Assembly: GCA_910586855.1 (NCBI GenBank)
Contig: CAJUJH010000001.1
Coordinates: 1,007,175 to 1,071,174 of the forward strand
Length of the DNA: 64,000 nucleotides
Reading direction: 5' to 3'
DNA from: Candidatus Gastranaerophilales bacterium
Lineage (GTDB): Bacteria; Cyanobacteriota; Vampirovibrionia; Gastranaerophilales; Gastranaerophilaceae
Part shown: positions 55,078 through 64,000 of the stretch, in pieces
How the letters are laid out: the number at the start of each line of letters is the position of its first letter
Numbering within the stretch: the stretch's first letter is position 1
The notes under the pieces: model-generated
What the model was told of the DNA's origin: nothing
Databases searched by the model: none
The model's input: only the letters and a program-made list of their open reading frames with translations
Position numbers and translations under genes: made by a program

Positions 55078-56886
55078 ATGGAAAATTTGAAAAAGATACC
55101 ATCAGCAATAATAAACGCACTCAAGAGTGTGGATAAATATTTTATTATACTGTCTGTGTTTTTCTTTGTATTTTTAATTTTATATTGGGGCAGATTCGGT
55201 GACCCTGTTATAGATTGTGGCAGAGAAGCTTATATCCCCTATGCTATGACAGATTTAGGCAAGGTTTTATTTAAGGATATCATCTGTATCTACGGACCGG
55301 TTCCATATTACCTAAATGCACTTATAGTAAAGTTTTTGGGTGCAAACTTAAATACAATGTATCTGATAGGTGCTTTTCTTTCATATATTTTTCTTTTTGG
55401 AATTTATAATCTTGCAAAACGCTTTATTGGCGCTGGTTTGGCTTTTATATTTTCAGGTATAATTATTTTTTGTTGCATTTTAAATACTTCAATTTCAAAC
55501 TATATTTTTCCATATTCTTATGCAATAGTATATTCCCTTGTATTTGCTGTATTTCATCTTGTTTTTATGTACAAATTTATTGATATTGCTTCAAGTGCCG
55601 GCAATGCAGGCTGCAAAAACCTTTGCATATCTGCTTTTTTTCTTTCTTTATGTTTATTATCAAAATTGGATTTTCTACCTTGCGTAATTCCTTTTTTAAT
55701 AATACTTTTTCTTTACCGCAAAAAGCTCAACCGCAGGGCTTTTGCGATGATTTTAGTTTCATTTTTGTCATCATTTTTATTTGTTGCAATCATATTATTG
55801 CTTCAAAAAGTTTCTTTACAAAATTTAATATTTAACTTTAAAATGATATCAAATATGGCGCATTCACCGTCTTTAGAGTATTTTTACTCTGTTTGTACAG
55901 GTTATTTTTTTGAATTTAAAAAAACATTTATGTTTGTTAAAGAATTTTTACTTTCTTCTGCTATTCTTTTGTTGACAGGTATTTTGGGGAATTTTGCCTT
56001 AAAAATTAAAAATAATTTTCTTAGTATCTGTATTGCTTTTGTAATATGTACTTTTGCTGCTTATATTATCCTTGTACTTAATCTTTTAAGATATATTTTT
56101 CTATATATTCCTCTGCTGGTTTCAGTTTTTCTTGTTGTAAAATGCATAATCTACATTGTTAAAAAATATAAAAATCCGTTAATTAAAATCTCAAACAACG
56201 ATATTATAAAATATTCTTTCATTTTGTTTTCCGTTTTATTTTCACTAAAGTCTCTATTTGGCTTATTCCATGAGCTTTATGGCACTTTTTATTTACCGTT
56301 TATCTTATTGTCCTTTATAATTATTATTTTACTTGTCTTTAGAAAGAATCAGCCGCTGGCAGCGGGAATATTTAAAATTATTGGCACAACTGTTATTTTC
56401 TTATTTATTTTTCAAAATTTTATTGTATTTAATTTAGCAAAAAATACACCGGTAAAAAGCAAGCAAGGTGTGATTTATACTGAAAAAACAATAGCAACTT
56501 CGCTTAATTTTGCAATTAATTTTTTGGAAGCCAATCTTAAAAAAGACGAGACTCTTTTAGTCCTCCCTGAAGGGCTTTTTGTTAATTTTATTTTGAAAAA
56601 AGATTATCCATACTATAATACCAGCTTCACCCCGCTTGATTTTGACGCTTATGGTGAAAAATATCTAACAGAGCATCTTTTGACAAATCAGCCAAATTAT
56701 ATTGTATTTTTATCAAGAAGTTACCAAGATTACAACAAGACCTTTATTTGCACTGATTTTGGAGTTGAATTTTGTAATGTTGTTTTTGAAAATTATACCC
56801 TAAAGACTCAATTTGGCAGTAACACTTTTACCAAATTGCAAAAAGAGCCTTTGATTCAAATTTTTGAAAGGAAAGATGATGACTAA
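55078..56886 (+). CDS. Multi-pass GT-C-like membrane protein
   Basis: A 602-residue protein with about eleven to twelve membrane helices in the first ~440 residues and a soluble C-terminal part. The first loop, with DPVIDCGREAYIPYAM and an ICIYGPVPYYLNAL, is acidic and aromatic like the first periplasmic loop of GT-C glycosyltransferases that use lipid-linked sugars. The C-terminal domain includes LLVLPEGLFVNFIL and PNYIVFLSRSYQDY. It overlaps the start of the rimO frame by 11 bp. The acceptor is unknown. Confidence 0.65.
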   Translation: MENLKKIPSAIINALKSVDKYFIILSVFFFVFLILYWGRFGDPVIDCGREAYIPYAMTDLGKVLFKDIICIYGPVPYYLNALIVKFLGANLNTMYLIGAFLSYIFLFGIYNLAKRFIGAGLAFIFSGIIIFCCILNTSISNYIFPYSYAIVYSLVFAVFHLVFMYKFIDIASSAGNAGCKNLCISAFFLSLCLLSKLDFLPCVIPFLIILFLYRKKLNRRAFAMILVSFLSSFLFVAIILLLQKVSLQNLIFNFKMISNMAHSPSLEYFYSVCTGYFFEFKKTFMFVKEFLLSSAILLLTGILGNFALKIKNNFLSICIAFVICTFAAYIILVLNLLRYIFLYIPLLVSVFLVVKCIIYIVKKYKNPLIKISNNDIIKYSFILFSVLFSLKSLFGLFHELYGTFYLPFILLSFIIIILLVFRKNQPLAAGIFKIIGTTVIFLFIFQNFIVFNLAKNTPVKSKQGVIYTEKTIATSLNFAINFLEANLKKDETLLVLPEGLFVNFILKKDYPYYNTSFTPLDFDAYGEKYLTEHLLTNQPNYIVFLSRSYQDYNKTFICTDFGVEFCNVVFENYTLKTQFGSNTFTKLQKEPLIQIFERKDDD

Positions 56887-58189
56887 AAAAATTGCCATAA
56901 TTCACCATGGGTGCGCTAAAAACCTTGTGGATACGGAGCTTATGCTTGGTGCATTGCAGCAAAAGGGTTATAAAATTACCCTTGACTATATGGAAAATGA
57001 TGTTGATTTTGTCATAGTAAATACATGTTCATTTATCTATGATGCTGAAAAAGAGAGTGTTTCAAGCATTTTTAATATGATATCCGAGGGTAAAAAAGTT
57101 ATCATCACCGGCTGCCTGCCGCAAAAACATGGAGAAGAGCTAAAAGCCCTGATACCCGAAGCTATAGGCTTTATTGGAACTTCTGATGTTGAAAAAATTG
57201 TGGATTTAATTGAAAATTTTGAAAATAAAAATGAAACTTTTTTGGTTTCAAAAAATCCCATTTGCAAATATCCTGAAAATATAGATAGAGTGCAGATTAC
57301 AGTGGGTTCAAGCTCGTATATTAAAATAGCAGAAGGTTGTAATTATTCCTGTGGATACTGCGTTATTCCAAAATTGCGGGGTCCTTATGTATCGCGCCCT
57401 ATGGAATCTATCGTTAAAGAGGCTAAAGCCCTTGCTGATAAAGGTGTTTCAGAAATTATTTTAATCGCTCAGGATACATCCGGTTACGGTATTGATTTAT
57501 ATAAAAAACCAATGCTCTCAACGCTTTTAAAAGAGCTTAATAAAATTGAAAATTTAAGCTGGATAAGGGTTTTGTATACATATCCTACCAATTTTAATGA
57601 TGAATTGATTGATGCATTTGCAAACCTTGATAAGGTTGTAAAATATGTCGATATCCCGCTCCAGCACTCGCATCCGGAGATTTTATCCGCTATGCGCCGA
57701 CCCCCGCTTGATGGTTTGGCGTTTATTAAAAAACTTAAAGAAAAAATAAAAGGTGTTTGCATTAGAACCACGCTGATTACCGGCTACCCTACAGAAACAG
57801 ATGAACATTTTAATCACCTTTATAATTTTGTAAAAGAAGCAAAATTCGACAGACTCGGGGTTTTTGAATTTTCAAAAGAAAAAGATACTTATGCATATAA
57901 TTTAAAGCCGCAAATCCCGGCTAGAGTTAAAAAATCAAGGAAAAATAAAATTTTAAAACTTCAAAAAACTATCTCAAACTCAATCAATAAAACACTTGTG
58001 GGTGCATCAATCTCGTGTATCGTAGAGCAGATAAGGGAAGACGGACTTGTAGTTTTAAGAAGCTACAAAGACGCGCCTGATGTAGACGGACTTGTTTATG
58101 CAAAAACGGATAAAGTCCTTGTACCGGGCGATATTTGGGATGTTAAAATTACAGATTTTTCAGATTATGATTTATTTGGAGAAATTTAA
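56876..58189 (+). CDS. rimO: Ribosomal protein S12 methylthiotransferase RimO
   Basis: A 437-residue radical-SAM enzyme that adds a methylthio group to an Asp of ribosomal protein S12. The N-terminal UPF0004 domain carries Cys in HHGCAKN, NTCSF and TGCLPQ (second iron-sulfur cluster). The radical-SAM site is CNYSCGYC. RimO-specific segments are VIPKLRGPYVSRP and YVDIPLQHSHPEIL. A TRAM domain closes it. AAAGG precedes adjacent ATGs at 56876 and 56879. Confidence 0.93.
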   Translation: MMTKKIAIIHHGCAKNLVDTELMLGALQQKGYKITLDYMENDVDFVIVNTCSFIYDAEKESVSSIFNMISEGKKVIITGCLPQKHGEELKALIPEAIGFIGTSDVEKIVDLIENFENKNETFLVSKNPICKYPENIDRVQITVGSSSYIKIAEGCNYSCGYCVIPKLRGPYVSRPMESIVKEAKALADKGVSEIILIAQDTSGYGIDLYKKPMLSTLLKELNKIENLSWIRVLYTYPTNFNDELIDAFANLDKVVKYVDIPLQHSHPEILSAMRRPPLDGLAFIKKLKEKIKGVCIRTTLITGYPTETDEHFNHLYNFVKEAKFDRLGVFEFSKEKDTYAYNLKPQIPARVKKSRKNKILKLQKTISNSINKTLVGASISCIVEQIREDGLVVLRSYKDAPDVDGLVYAKTDKVLVPGDIWDVKITDFSDYDLFGEI

Positions 58190-58191
58190 AC

Positions 58192-58569
58192 TTGGAATTA
58201 AAATCTGAAGAAAGATTATATAAAATTGGTGAAGCTGCAGAAATTTTGGATGTTCATATTCAAACTTTAAGAATTTATGACAAAGAAAATCTTTTACCCT
58301 CAAAACGCTCTGATACCAATAGACGCTGCTATACCGATGAAGATATTGAACGTGCTAAACTCATACTATACTTGACTCGGGCGCTTTCTGTTAATTTAAA
58401 CGGGGTGAAAATTATTCTGCATTTTTTAAAAAAAAGCCGGATAGCCCCTGAACTTGCGGTTGAATTTATAAAAAACGCTGCAAAAACAGCAGGGATAACT
58501 GAAGATGAAATTGCTAATAATCTTAAACGTTACAATAAAGAAGATTCCAGCGTTTTTAAATCCTTATAA
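58192..58569 (+). CDS. MerR/HspR-like regulator
   Basis: A 125-residue regulator starting with TTG 2 bp after the rimO stop. RLYKIGEAAEILDVHIQTLR, then IYDKENLLPSKRSDTNRRCY, is the MerR winged helix, closest in style to HspR-type heat-shock repressors. The C-terminal part has a short helical dimer segment. There are no conserved metal-binding cysteines. It may be co-transcribed with rimO. Confidence 0.8.
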   Translation: MELKSEERLYKIGEAAEILDVHIQTLRIYDKENLLPSKRSDTNRRCYTDEDIERAKLILYLTRALSVNLNGVKIILHFLKKSRIAPELAVEFIKNAAKTAGITEDEIANNLKRYNKEDSSVFKSL

Positions 58570-58698
58570 TCATTGGTGTGCAAAGCTTATGCCGATTTTA
58601 AAAATTAATTTTTTATAAACTGCTAAAATAACATACTTATAAGCTGAAAAAGCATTAATGATAAGCTTTTTAACCTGGTCAAATGTTTAGCGTTAAAA

Positions 58699-58725
58699 AA
58701 AACGCCCCAAATAATGGAGCGTTTT
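58699..58725 (-). terminator. Terminator of YtxH cluster
   Basis: On the minus strand AAAACGCTCC pairs with GGGGCGTTTT (one G-T pair), then a run of T follows. It lies ~25 bp after the YtxH gene stop at 58749. Confidence 0.75.
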
Positions 58726-58748
58726 AAAATTAAAATTCAATTATAGTC

Positions 58749-59015
58749 TTAGTTTTGAGCTTCTTTTTGTTTATTTATCAAGCCTTGAATCCTGTCAATG
58801 ATTTCTTCACCTTTCTTTTGAACTTCAGAAACCATATCATCAGTTTTTTCTTGAATTTCTTTAACGGCGTAAGAAGCCTTATTTAACGCATCTTTTGTGG
58901 TTTTTGAGATTTGTTCTCTTGTTTCTTCACCTGATTGAGGTGCAAGTAAAACTCCGATAACAGAGCCCACAACGCCGCCTACAACAAAACCTACTAAAAA
59001 TTTTCCTACTGACAT
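58749..59015 (-). CDS. YtxH-domain stress-type protein 1
   Basis: An 88-residue protein. The Gly-rich membrane hairpin at ~3-28 (GKFLVGFVVGGVVGSVIGVL and LAPQSGEETREQI) is the YtxH signature (APKSG...R). A coiled helical tail follows. Such proteins are associated with cell-envelope stress. It is the last gene of a three-gene leftward cluster. Confidence 0.85.
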   Translation of the reverse strand: MSVGKFLVGFVVGGVVGSVIGVLLAPQSGEETREQISKTTKDALNKASYAVKEIQEKTDDMVSEVQKKGEEIIDRIQGLINKQKEAQN

Positions 59016-59030
59016 AATATTTTCCTTTCT

Positions 59031-59390
59031 TTATCTTCTAAATAATTTAATGCCAAGGCTTAAACCCTCTTTAAGACCTGAAAAAAGCCCTCGCATTTTT
59101 TGTCCAATCATAAAAGGCATGCATATAACTTTGTCCATAGCGCCTTTTACCTTTTCTATCTGGCTGTCTGTATTTTTTACAATAGAATTTATAGAGCTCA
59201 AGGTTACCTTTAATTCAGCTAATGTGGGCTCTAATTCTTCATTTATCATTTCAGAAGTTTTTGATAGATTCTTAGCTAAACTTGTAGAGGTATGTATTAA
59301 TTTTATTAAAAATATTGCAATTAAAATAAGTAAAATTGCCGTTGTATAAATTAAAACCACTAAACTAATTTGCACTGTTGAATCCATCAT
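59031..59390 (-). CDS. DUF948-like membrane protein
   Basis: A 119-residue protein with an N-terminal membrane segment (~5-27, ISLVVLIYTTAILLILIAIF) and a helical region (LAELKVTLSSINSIVKNTDS) as in DUF948 general stress proteins, which usually accompany YtxH genes. It sits between the two YtxH genes, supporting the assignment. Confidence 0.75.
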   Translation of the reverse strand: MMDSTVQISLVVLIYTTAILLILIAIFLIKLIHTSTSLAKNLSKTSEMINEELEPTLAELKVTLSSINSIVKNTDSQIEKVKGAMDKVICMPFMIGQKMRGLFSGLKEGLSLGIKLFRR

Positions 59391-59403
59391 TTCACCTCAT
59401 AAA

Positions 59404-59712
59404 CTACATATTGTAAACATCTGTTTCAATGTTTTTAGCATTTGCAAGCTTTTCAGCCTTTACATTGTCTAAGAATTTTTTATATTCCATTTCAATTTTG
59501 CATTTTGAACCCTTAATCATATCCATAGCCTGTTTTTTAGCTTTTTGAATTTCAGGTGAATATTTTTCGGTTACATCAATAACGGTTTTTTTAATATCTT
59601 CACGAAATTCTTTGCCCGGCTTTGGTGCATATAAAATTCCTGCAGCTATTCCACCTACTATGCCTGCCAAAATGCCAAATGCAAAGCATATTGAATTATC
59701 TTTTTTACACAT
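59404..59712 (-). CDS. YtxH-domain stress-type protein 2
   Basis: A 102-residue YtxH protein: a Gly-rich membrane segment (FGILAGIVGGIAAGILYA) followed by PKPGKEFREDIKK, then a coiled helix. GGAG lies upstream of the ATG. It starts the leftward cluster. Confidence 0.85.
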   Translation of the reverse strand: MCKKDNSICFAFGILAGIVGGIAAGILYAPKPGKEFREDIKKTVIDVTEKYSPEIQKAKKQAMDMIKGSKCKIEMEYKKFLDNVKAEKLANAKNIETDVYNM

Positions 59713-59942
59713 TTTATTCTCCTTTTTATCAAGATTTGATAATTATAGCATTTTTTACCTTCTCTTTAAACCCCTCAAGCATTTATTATTATAAAATAAT
59801 AAACTTGAATGAAAAATTTATAAATTTAAATAAAATCTCTTGCAAAAAATGTTTTTATTGATATAATAAATTTCATAGAGAAGTTTAAAAAAGCAGTTAA
59901 GCTTTTCTTGATTAATTCTTGGGTTTTGCCCAAAAAAGATAA

Positions 59943-60014
59943 TCCTCAGTAGCTCAATGGCGGAGCAACCGGCTGTTAACCGGTAGGTTGTTGGTTCGAG
60001 TCCAACCTGAGGAG
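59943..60014 (+). tRNA. tRNA-Asn(GTT)
   Basis: 72 nt: acceptor TCCTCAG/CTGAGGA, D arm GCTC/GAGC, anticodon stem CCGG/CCGG with loop containing GTT, T arm with TTCGAGT. No CCA encoded. Discriminator G. Confidence 0.95.
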
Positions 60015-60045
60015 TTTTTTATTTTAAGATATAAAATCTTTTTAT

Positions 60046-60116
60046 TCCCGGATCGTCTAACGGCAGGACGGATGACTCTGGATCATTCAATCGTGGTTCG
60101 AATCCATGTCCGGGAG
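60046..60116 (+). tRNA. tRNA-Gln(CTG)
   Basis: 71 nt: acceptor TCCCGGA/TCCGGGA, D arm GTCT/GGAC, anticodon stem GATGA/TCATT with loop CTCTGGA (anticodon CTG), T arm with TTCGAAT. No CCA encoded. Its pairing with gatC in the window fits an indirect Gln-tRNA pathway. Confidence 0.93.
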
Positions 60117-60237
60117 TTTTTAATTTTATAGAAACTGTATGCTGAAATACCCATATTAAACGTTTATTCTCCAAATATCTCTGTTTTTTGTTTGTGGTAT
60201 TTTATATACATATAAATTAATAGGTGCGGGTACAAGT

Positions 60238-61482
60238 ATGGTTAGTGAGAGTTTGTTTTCTAGACTTTATAAAAAATATAACAGTGTAAATCTGGTCTTA
60301 AGAATTGTTATAGGTATAATTTTAGGTGTTATTCTTGCAATCTTTGCTCCTGATTTTAAATTTATCAAAATGATAGGCGAATTATTTATTGGCGCACTTA
60401 AGGGTATAGCACCGATTCTTGTTTTTGTACTGGTTATAAGCTCTTTAGCGCAAGGACAGGTTAAAAAAGACGGTAAAGACGGGCGTTTCAAGGTTGTAAT
60501 TTTGCTTTATCTTGTATCAACATTCCTTGCTTCATGTGCAGCTGTTGTTGCAAGTTTTATATTTCCTTTAACATTGACACTTTCTGCTAAAAGCGCTGAT
60601 TTTTCTTCCGCACCTGCAAATTTAAGCGATATTGTCCACAATCTTTTGGTGAATATTGTTTCAAATCCGATAACATCTCTTAGTGCGGGAAATTATTTAG
60701 GAATACTTTTTTGGGCGATTGTTTTTGGTTTTGCCATGAAAAATATTGCAGCGGCTGATACTAAAAATTTTCTTTCAGATGTTGCAAAAAGCGCTTCTGA
60801 TGTTGTTTGTAAGATAATTAATTTTGCTCCGTTCGGCATTATGGGGCTTGTATTTGGAGCTGTTTCATCAAGCGGGGCTGAAATTTTTGGAGAATACGGA
60901 AAATTAATCCTTCTGCTTGCCTTTTGTATGCTTTTTGTTTATTTTATTTCAAATCCAATAATAGTGTTTATTGTTACGAGAAAAAATCCTTATCCGCTTA
61001 TATTAAAATGTCTTAAAGAAAGCGGTATTACGGCATTTTTTACAAGAAGCTCCGCTGCAAATATTCCTGTAAATATGGCACTTTGTGAAGAGCTTGGTCT
61101 GGATAAGGACATGTATTCTATTTCTATCCCTCTTGGGGCAACAATAAATATGAGCGGTGCTGCTGTTACTATCACTATTATGACGCTTGCTGCAGTTCAT
61201 ACTTTAGGTATAGATGTAAGCTTTGCTACAGCTATTATTCTTGGTGTATTGGCTTCTTTTGCAGCTTGCGGAGCTTCGGGAGTAGCGGGTGGTTCCTTGC
61301 TTTTAATTCCTTTGGCCTGTTCTTTATTTGGAATCTCAAACGATATAGCTATTCAAGTTGTTGGTGTAGGCTTTATCATAGGTGTACTTCAAGATAGTTT
61401 TGAAACTGCCTTAAATTCCTCTTCAGATGTTATTTTTACAGCCGCTGCAGAGTATAGAAAAATAAGAAAAGAAACTTCTTAA
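60238..61482 (+). CDS. sstT: Sodium:serine/threonine symporter SstT
   Basis: A 414-residue DAACS transporter. Eight TMs and two hairpins are inferred. The second hairpin has the conserved GATINMSGAAVTI-type PLGATINMSGAAVTITIMTL, followed by GVASGSLLLIP-like GASGVAGGSLLLIPLACSLF. NSSSDVIFTAAAEY near the end is an SstT mark. It imports Ser/Thr with Na+. It is convergent with the AGCS gene downstream (2 bp gap). Confidence 0.88.
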   Translation: MVSESLFSRLYKKYNSVNLVLRIVIGIILGVILAIFAPDFKFIKMIGELFIGALKGIAPILVFVLVISSLAQGQVKKDGKDGRFKVVILLYLVSTFLASCAAVVASFIFPLTLTLSAKSADFSSAPANLSDIVHNLLVNIVSNPITSLSAGNYLGILFWAIVFGFAMKNIAAADTKNFLSDVAKSASDVVCKIINFAPFGIMGLVFGAVSSSGAEIFGEYGKLILLLAFCMLFVYFISNPIIVFIVTRKNPYPLILKCLKESGITAFFTRSSAANIPVNMALCEELGLDKDMYSISIPLGATINMSGAAVTITIMTLAAVHTLGIDVSFATAIILGVLASFAACGASGVAGGSLLLIPLACSLFGISNDIAIQVVGVGFIIGVLQDSFETALNSSSDVIFTAAAEYRKIRKETS

Positions 61483-61483
61483 A

Positions 61484-62881
61484 TTATGCTTTTTTCTTTG
61501 CAATGCTAACAACAATGCTTGTTAGGGCAAAAAGTGCGATTGTGTTTGGAATAACCATTAAGTTGTTGAACATATCTGTTAATTCCCAGACAAAATCACT
61601 TGAAATTAAGCTGCCAAGCATAATAAATCCAAGTGCAATTACGGTATAGATAATTTTTGAACCTTTGGGAAATTTTTTGCCAAAAAGATAGACTGCATTA
61701 ATTTTTCCAAATAAATTCCAGCTCAAAATTGTTGAAAAAGCAAAGAAAAATAAACAAATTGCTACAAAAATTGCGCCGAATGAATTTCCAAAAACAGAGC
61801 CAAACGCTGTCTGTACCAGGTTTGTTTTATTTAAAATGCTCATAACAGCCTCTGTATAGCCATTTGATAAAACTCCATTATTTGCATAAAGGGTTGAAAT
61901 TACAATAAGTGCATTTAGAGTTAAAATGACAAATGTATCAATAAATACGCCAATCATAGCCACTGTTCCTTGGGTATGAGGGTCTTTAACATTTGCAAGC
62001 GCATGAGCGTGTGGAGTGGAGCCCATTCCGGCTTCATTTGAAAATAATCCGCGCTTTGCTCCTTGGCTTAAAGCTTGTTTAAAAGCATATCCAAATCCGC
62101 CGCCTAAAATTGCCTGCGGTGCAAAAGCATATTTAAAAATCATTCCAAAAGTTTCAGGTATATATTGAATTTTTGCAATCAATATTACAAGACACCCAAT
62201 TATAAATAGCGCCGCCATAACTGGTACAATTTTTTCTACAACTGCTGCCAGGCGCTTTATTCCGCCGGCAAAAATTATAGCACAAGCTGTAACAAGGAAA
62301 AGTCCAACAAGCCAGGAGTTTATACCAAAAGCTGTCTGCATGCAGCATGCTATAGAATTTGATTGCACCATAGCACCCATAAAACCGAGTGCTAAAATTG
62401 CAGCTGTAGCAAAGAAAACGGCTAAAAATTTTCCGCATTTTCCTTTGAAAGCTCTTCTAATATAATAAACCGGTCCCCCTTTGATTTCACCGCAATGATT
62501 TTTTATCCTTGTTTTTATTGCAAGTGTAGCTTCAGCATAAATTGTAGCCATTCCAAAAAATGCAATCACCCACATCCAAAAAATAGCACCGGGTCCCCCG
62601 ATTAAAATTGCGCCTGAAGCCCCTACGATATTTCCTGTTCCAACCTGTGCAGCTACTGCGGTAGCGAGTGCTTGAAAAGATGTCATACTTTTTTCTTCGG
62701 TTTTATCAAACATATTAATCTTTCCAAATATATTTGATAAACCTTCCTTAAAACATCTTATTTGAACAAATTTGGTTTTAATGGTATACCAAAGTCCGAC
62801 ACCAATAAGAAGTGTAGTAAGAATATAATTTGATAAATATTCATTAATTTTTGCAACTATGGGAAATAACATCTCTTCCAT
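61484..62881 (-). CDS. AGCS-family sodium:alanine/glycine symporter
   Basis: A 465-residue transporter with ~11 TMs. AVAAQVGTGNIVGASGAILI and GPGAIFWMWVIAFFGMATIY are the AGCS signature; GGGFGYAFKQALSQGAKRGL and FSNEAGMGSTPHAHA are also conserved. It imports alanine or glycine with Na+. It follows the C_GCAxxG gene in the same direction (16 bp apart). Confidence 0.92.
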   Translation of the reverse strand: MEEMLFPIVAKINEYLSNYILTTLLIGVGLWYTIKTKFVQIRCFKEGLSNIFGKINMFDKTEEKSMTSFQALATAVAAQVGTGNIVGASGAILIGGPGAIFWMWVIAFFGMATIYAEATLAIKTRIKNHCGEIKGGPVYYIRRAFKGKCGKFLAVFFATAAILALGFMGAMVQSNSIACCMQTAFGINSWLVGLFLVTACAIIFAGGIKRLAAVVEKIVPVMAALFIIGCLVILIAKIQYIPETFGMIFKYAFAPQAILGGGFGYAFKQALSQGAKRGLFSNEAGMGSTPHAHALANVKDPHTQGTVAMIGVFIDTFVILTLNALIVISTLYANNGVLSNGYTEAVMSILNKTNLVQTAFGSVFGNSFGAIFVAICLFFFAFSTILSWNLFGKINAVYLFGKKFPKGSKIIYTVIALGFIMLGSLISSDFVWELTDMFNNLMVIPNTIALFALTSIVVSIAKKKA

Positions 62882-62897
62882 GGTTTTTTCCTTTTAA

Positions 62898-63344
62898 TTA
62901 TATAAGCATCTTTTCAATAATTTTTGCAGCAGTTTTTATAAATTCTTCACAAGGTCTGTTATTATAGTATTCTTCTGTTCTTTTAGCGGGTATAGGCGAT
63001 ATTTCATCTTCTTTTTCTAAACCTAAAAGTTCGCGGCAAATAATTGTCTTATGTTCTTTTTTAAATTCTTCTGCTAAATCTTGGATTAATTTATAATGTG
63101 TACCCTTAAGCTCATCACAATTTACTTCACTGCAGCCTTTAAGCAGCCCAGCAATTATGAACATACCGCTGACTGCTCCGCAAACTTCACGCATTCTGCC
63201 CATTCCGCCTCCAAATGATGAAGTAAGTTTTAAAAGAGTTTCTTTGTCAAGATTTATTTTTTCTGCAAAAGCCAAGCACACTGATTGCGCACAATTGTAG
63301 CCATTTTTAAAGTTTTCTTCCGCTCTTTTCCTAAAATCAGTCAT
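62898..63344 (-). CDS. C_GCAxxG_C_C family redox protein
   Basis: A 148-residue protein. The defining motif C.GCAxxG is seen as CGAVSG preceded by an NCAQSVCLAF Cys helix and a GCSEVNC pair; the end has CRELLG and PCEEF. It lies upstream of the alanine symporter in the same operon. The family is thought to bind iron-sulfur or heme-like cofactors, but its function is not settled. Confidence 0.85.
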   Translation of the reverse strand: MTDFRKRAEENFKNGYNCAQSVCLAFAEKINLDKETLLKLTSSFGGGMGRMREVCGAVSGMFIIAGLLKGCSEVNCDELKGTHYKLIQDLAEEFKKEHKTIICRELLGLEKEDEISPIPAKRTEEYYNNRPCEEFIKTAAKIIEKMLI

Positions 63345-63461
63345 AAGAAAACTTTAACATAAAGAAAAATTTATTAATAAAAATTATTAATAAATTACAT
63401 TTTTACTTAATTTTTGCTATTATATATTATGCACACAACAGTTATTTATAAGGAATATAAA

Positions 63462-64000
63462 ATGTTTAGATATAACAAAGTGTTTTTTGTTTTAGCTTTT
63501 GCATTCTTAATTTTTGGCTTAAATGATTCAGCACAAGCAATTCTTGATGGCGCAGATATTCCAGGTACTGTAGTTGATTTTACAAAAGATGAAACAGTTG
63601 GCACCAATACAGGTATGCTCCAAAACAATAGTACAACATTGAATGGCAATGGCTTTTCACTAGATGGAAGCAAATACTCTAACAGTTCTAATTCAAACAG
63701 TAACGTTTGGCTTGGAAATAACGGCACTGGCGATAACCAAACAGGATATGAAACAAAAATTTTAAACATAGGTACATTCCAAAAAGGTCTGCTGCCTGAT
63801 GCTGGAAATGATATTTATCTCAAAATAACTGATAATCCAAACAGCCCTATTGCTTATGGAATCTTAACAATGAATGACGGGGTTCATAATTTTCATAGTA
63901 AAGCTAACAGTAATGGCGGCGGTTTTTTGTATACCATTTCAAACTTGACTGTTGAAAATACAATATTCAAAGGCAATTACAATAATTCAACATCATCCGG
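63462..64000 (+). CDS. Large secreted repeat/adhesin-like protein, N-terminal part
   Basis: An open gene running off the right edge; 179 codons visible without a stop. A signal peptide (NKVFFVLAFAFLIFGLNDSA) ends AQA. After it, low-complexity Asn/Ser/Gly beta repeats (NNSTTLNGNGFSLDGSKYSN, NGGGFLYTISNLTVENTIFK) resemble polymorphic outer-membrane or autotransporter passenger helices. AAGGAA precedes the ATG. The anchoring end is outside the window. Confidence 0.75.
   Translation, partial: MFRYNKVFFVLAFAFLIFGLNDSAQAILDGADIPGTVVDFTKDETVGTNTGMLQNNSTTLNGNGFSLDGSKYSNSSNSNSNVWLGNNGTGDNQTGYETKILNIGTFQKGLLPDAGNDIYLKITDNPNSPIAYGILTMNDGVHNFHSKANSNGGGFLYTISNLTVENTIFKGNYNNSTSS

Overview
The window is AT-rich bacterial DNA. 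It joins the right-hand ~37.2 kb of a temperate contractile-tailed prophage to ~26.8 kb of host chromosome. The host looks like a gut-type Candidatus Gastranaerophilales (Vampirovibrionia/Melainabacteria, the non-photosynthetic sister group of Cyanobacteria). That is an inference from the low GC, the GatC/PyrG/RimO versions, and several small secreted or membrane proteins that I associate with that lineage. No rRNA or taxonomic marker was searched.

Prophage (1 to about 37,207). The left arm (1-6,203) reads mainly leftward. It holds early genes: a DnaD-like replication initiator, a DUF736-like protein, a PD-(D/E)XK exonuclease and a Sak4-like ATPase, plus many small proteins. Between 4,960 and 5,630 there is a ~600-nt stretch without a gene whose minus strand folds into many hairpins. 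It contains a complete tRNA-like domain whose variable region is replaced by a pseudoknotted insert. This looks like one of the large ornate phage RNAs (GOLLD/ROOL-like) or a relative of them. A divergent control region (6,204-6,308) separates the early promoter from a rightward LexA/CI-type repressor and three putative lysogeny genes. From 9,518 to 36,780 the late genes run rightward: terminase, portal, head morphogenesis, a DUF2213 protease with an embedded PBECR-like nuclease domain and nested scaffold starts, decoration and capsid proteins, connectors, sheath, tube, a tail chaperone with a U UUU UUA -1 frameshift site, tape measure, a Pam3-like minimal baseplate (plug, hub fused to M15 peptidase, spike, gp25, gpJ, DUF2612), fibre, and lysis genes. 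Cargo inserted among the late genes includes an antisense HNH endonuclease, an ImmA/IrrE protease plus membrane protein with their own promoter, and a secreted protein with a palindrome over its -10. The prophage ends in the 3' part of a tRNA-Leu(UAA) gene (37,149-37,207), the probable attachment site. No integrase is seen and it must lie left of the window.

Chromosome (37,208-64,000). The genes are: a protein of five NUMOD-like repeats; a TolC-MacA-MacB-like efflux operon whose first gene appears to use an ATT start; a cobalamin-riboswitch-like leader in front of three lineage-type proteins; a pseudopilin fused to a tail-collar-like domain; two related secreted coiled-coil proteins; a pentapeptide-repeat protein; two NarL-type response regulators; gatC and pyrG; secreted and membrane proteins; a large multi-pass GT-C-like protein; rimO with a MerR regulator; a YtxH/DUF948-like cluster; tRNA-Asn and tRNA-Gln; the sodium symporters sstT and AGCS; a C_GCAxxG_C_C protein; and the start of a large secreted repeat protein that runs off the right end.
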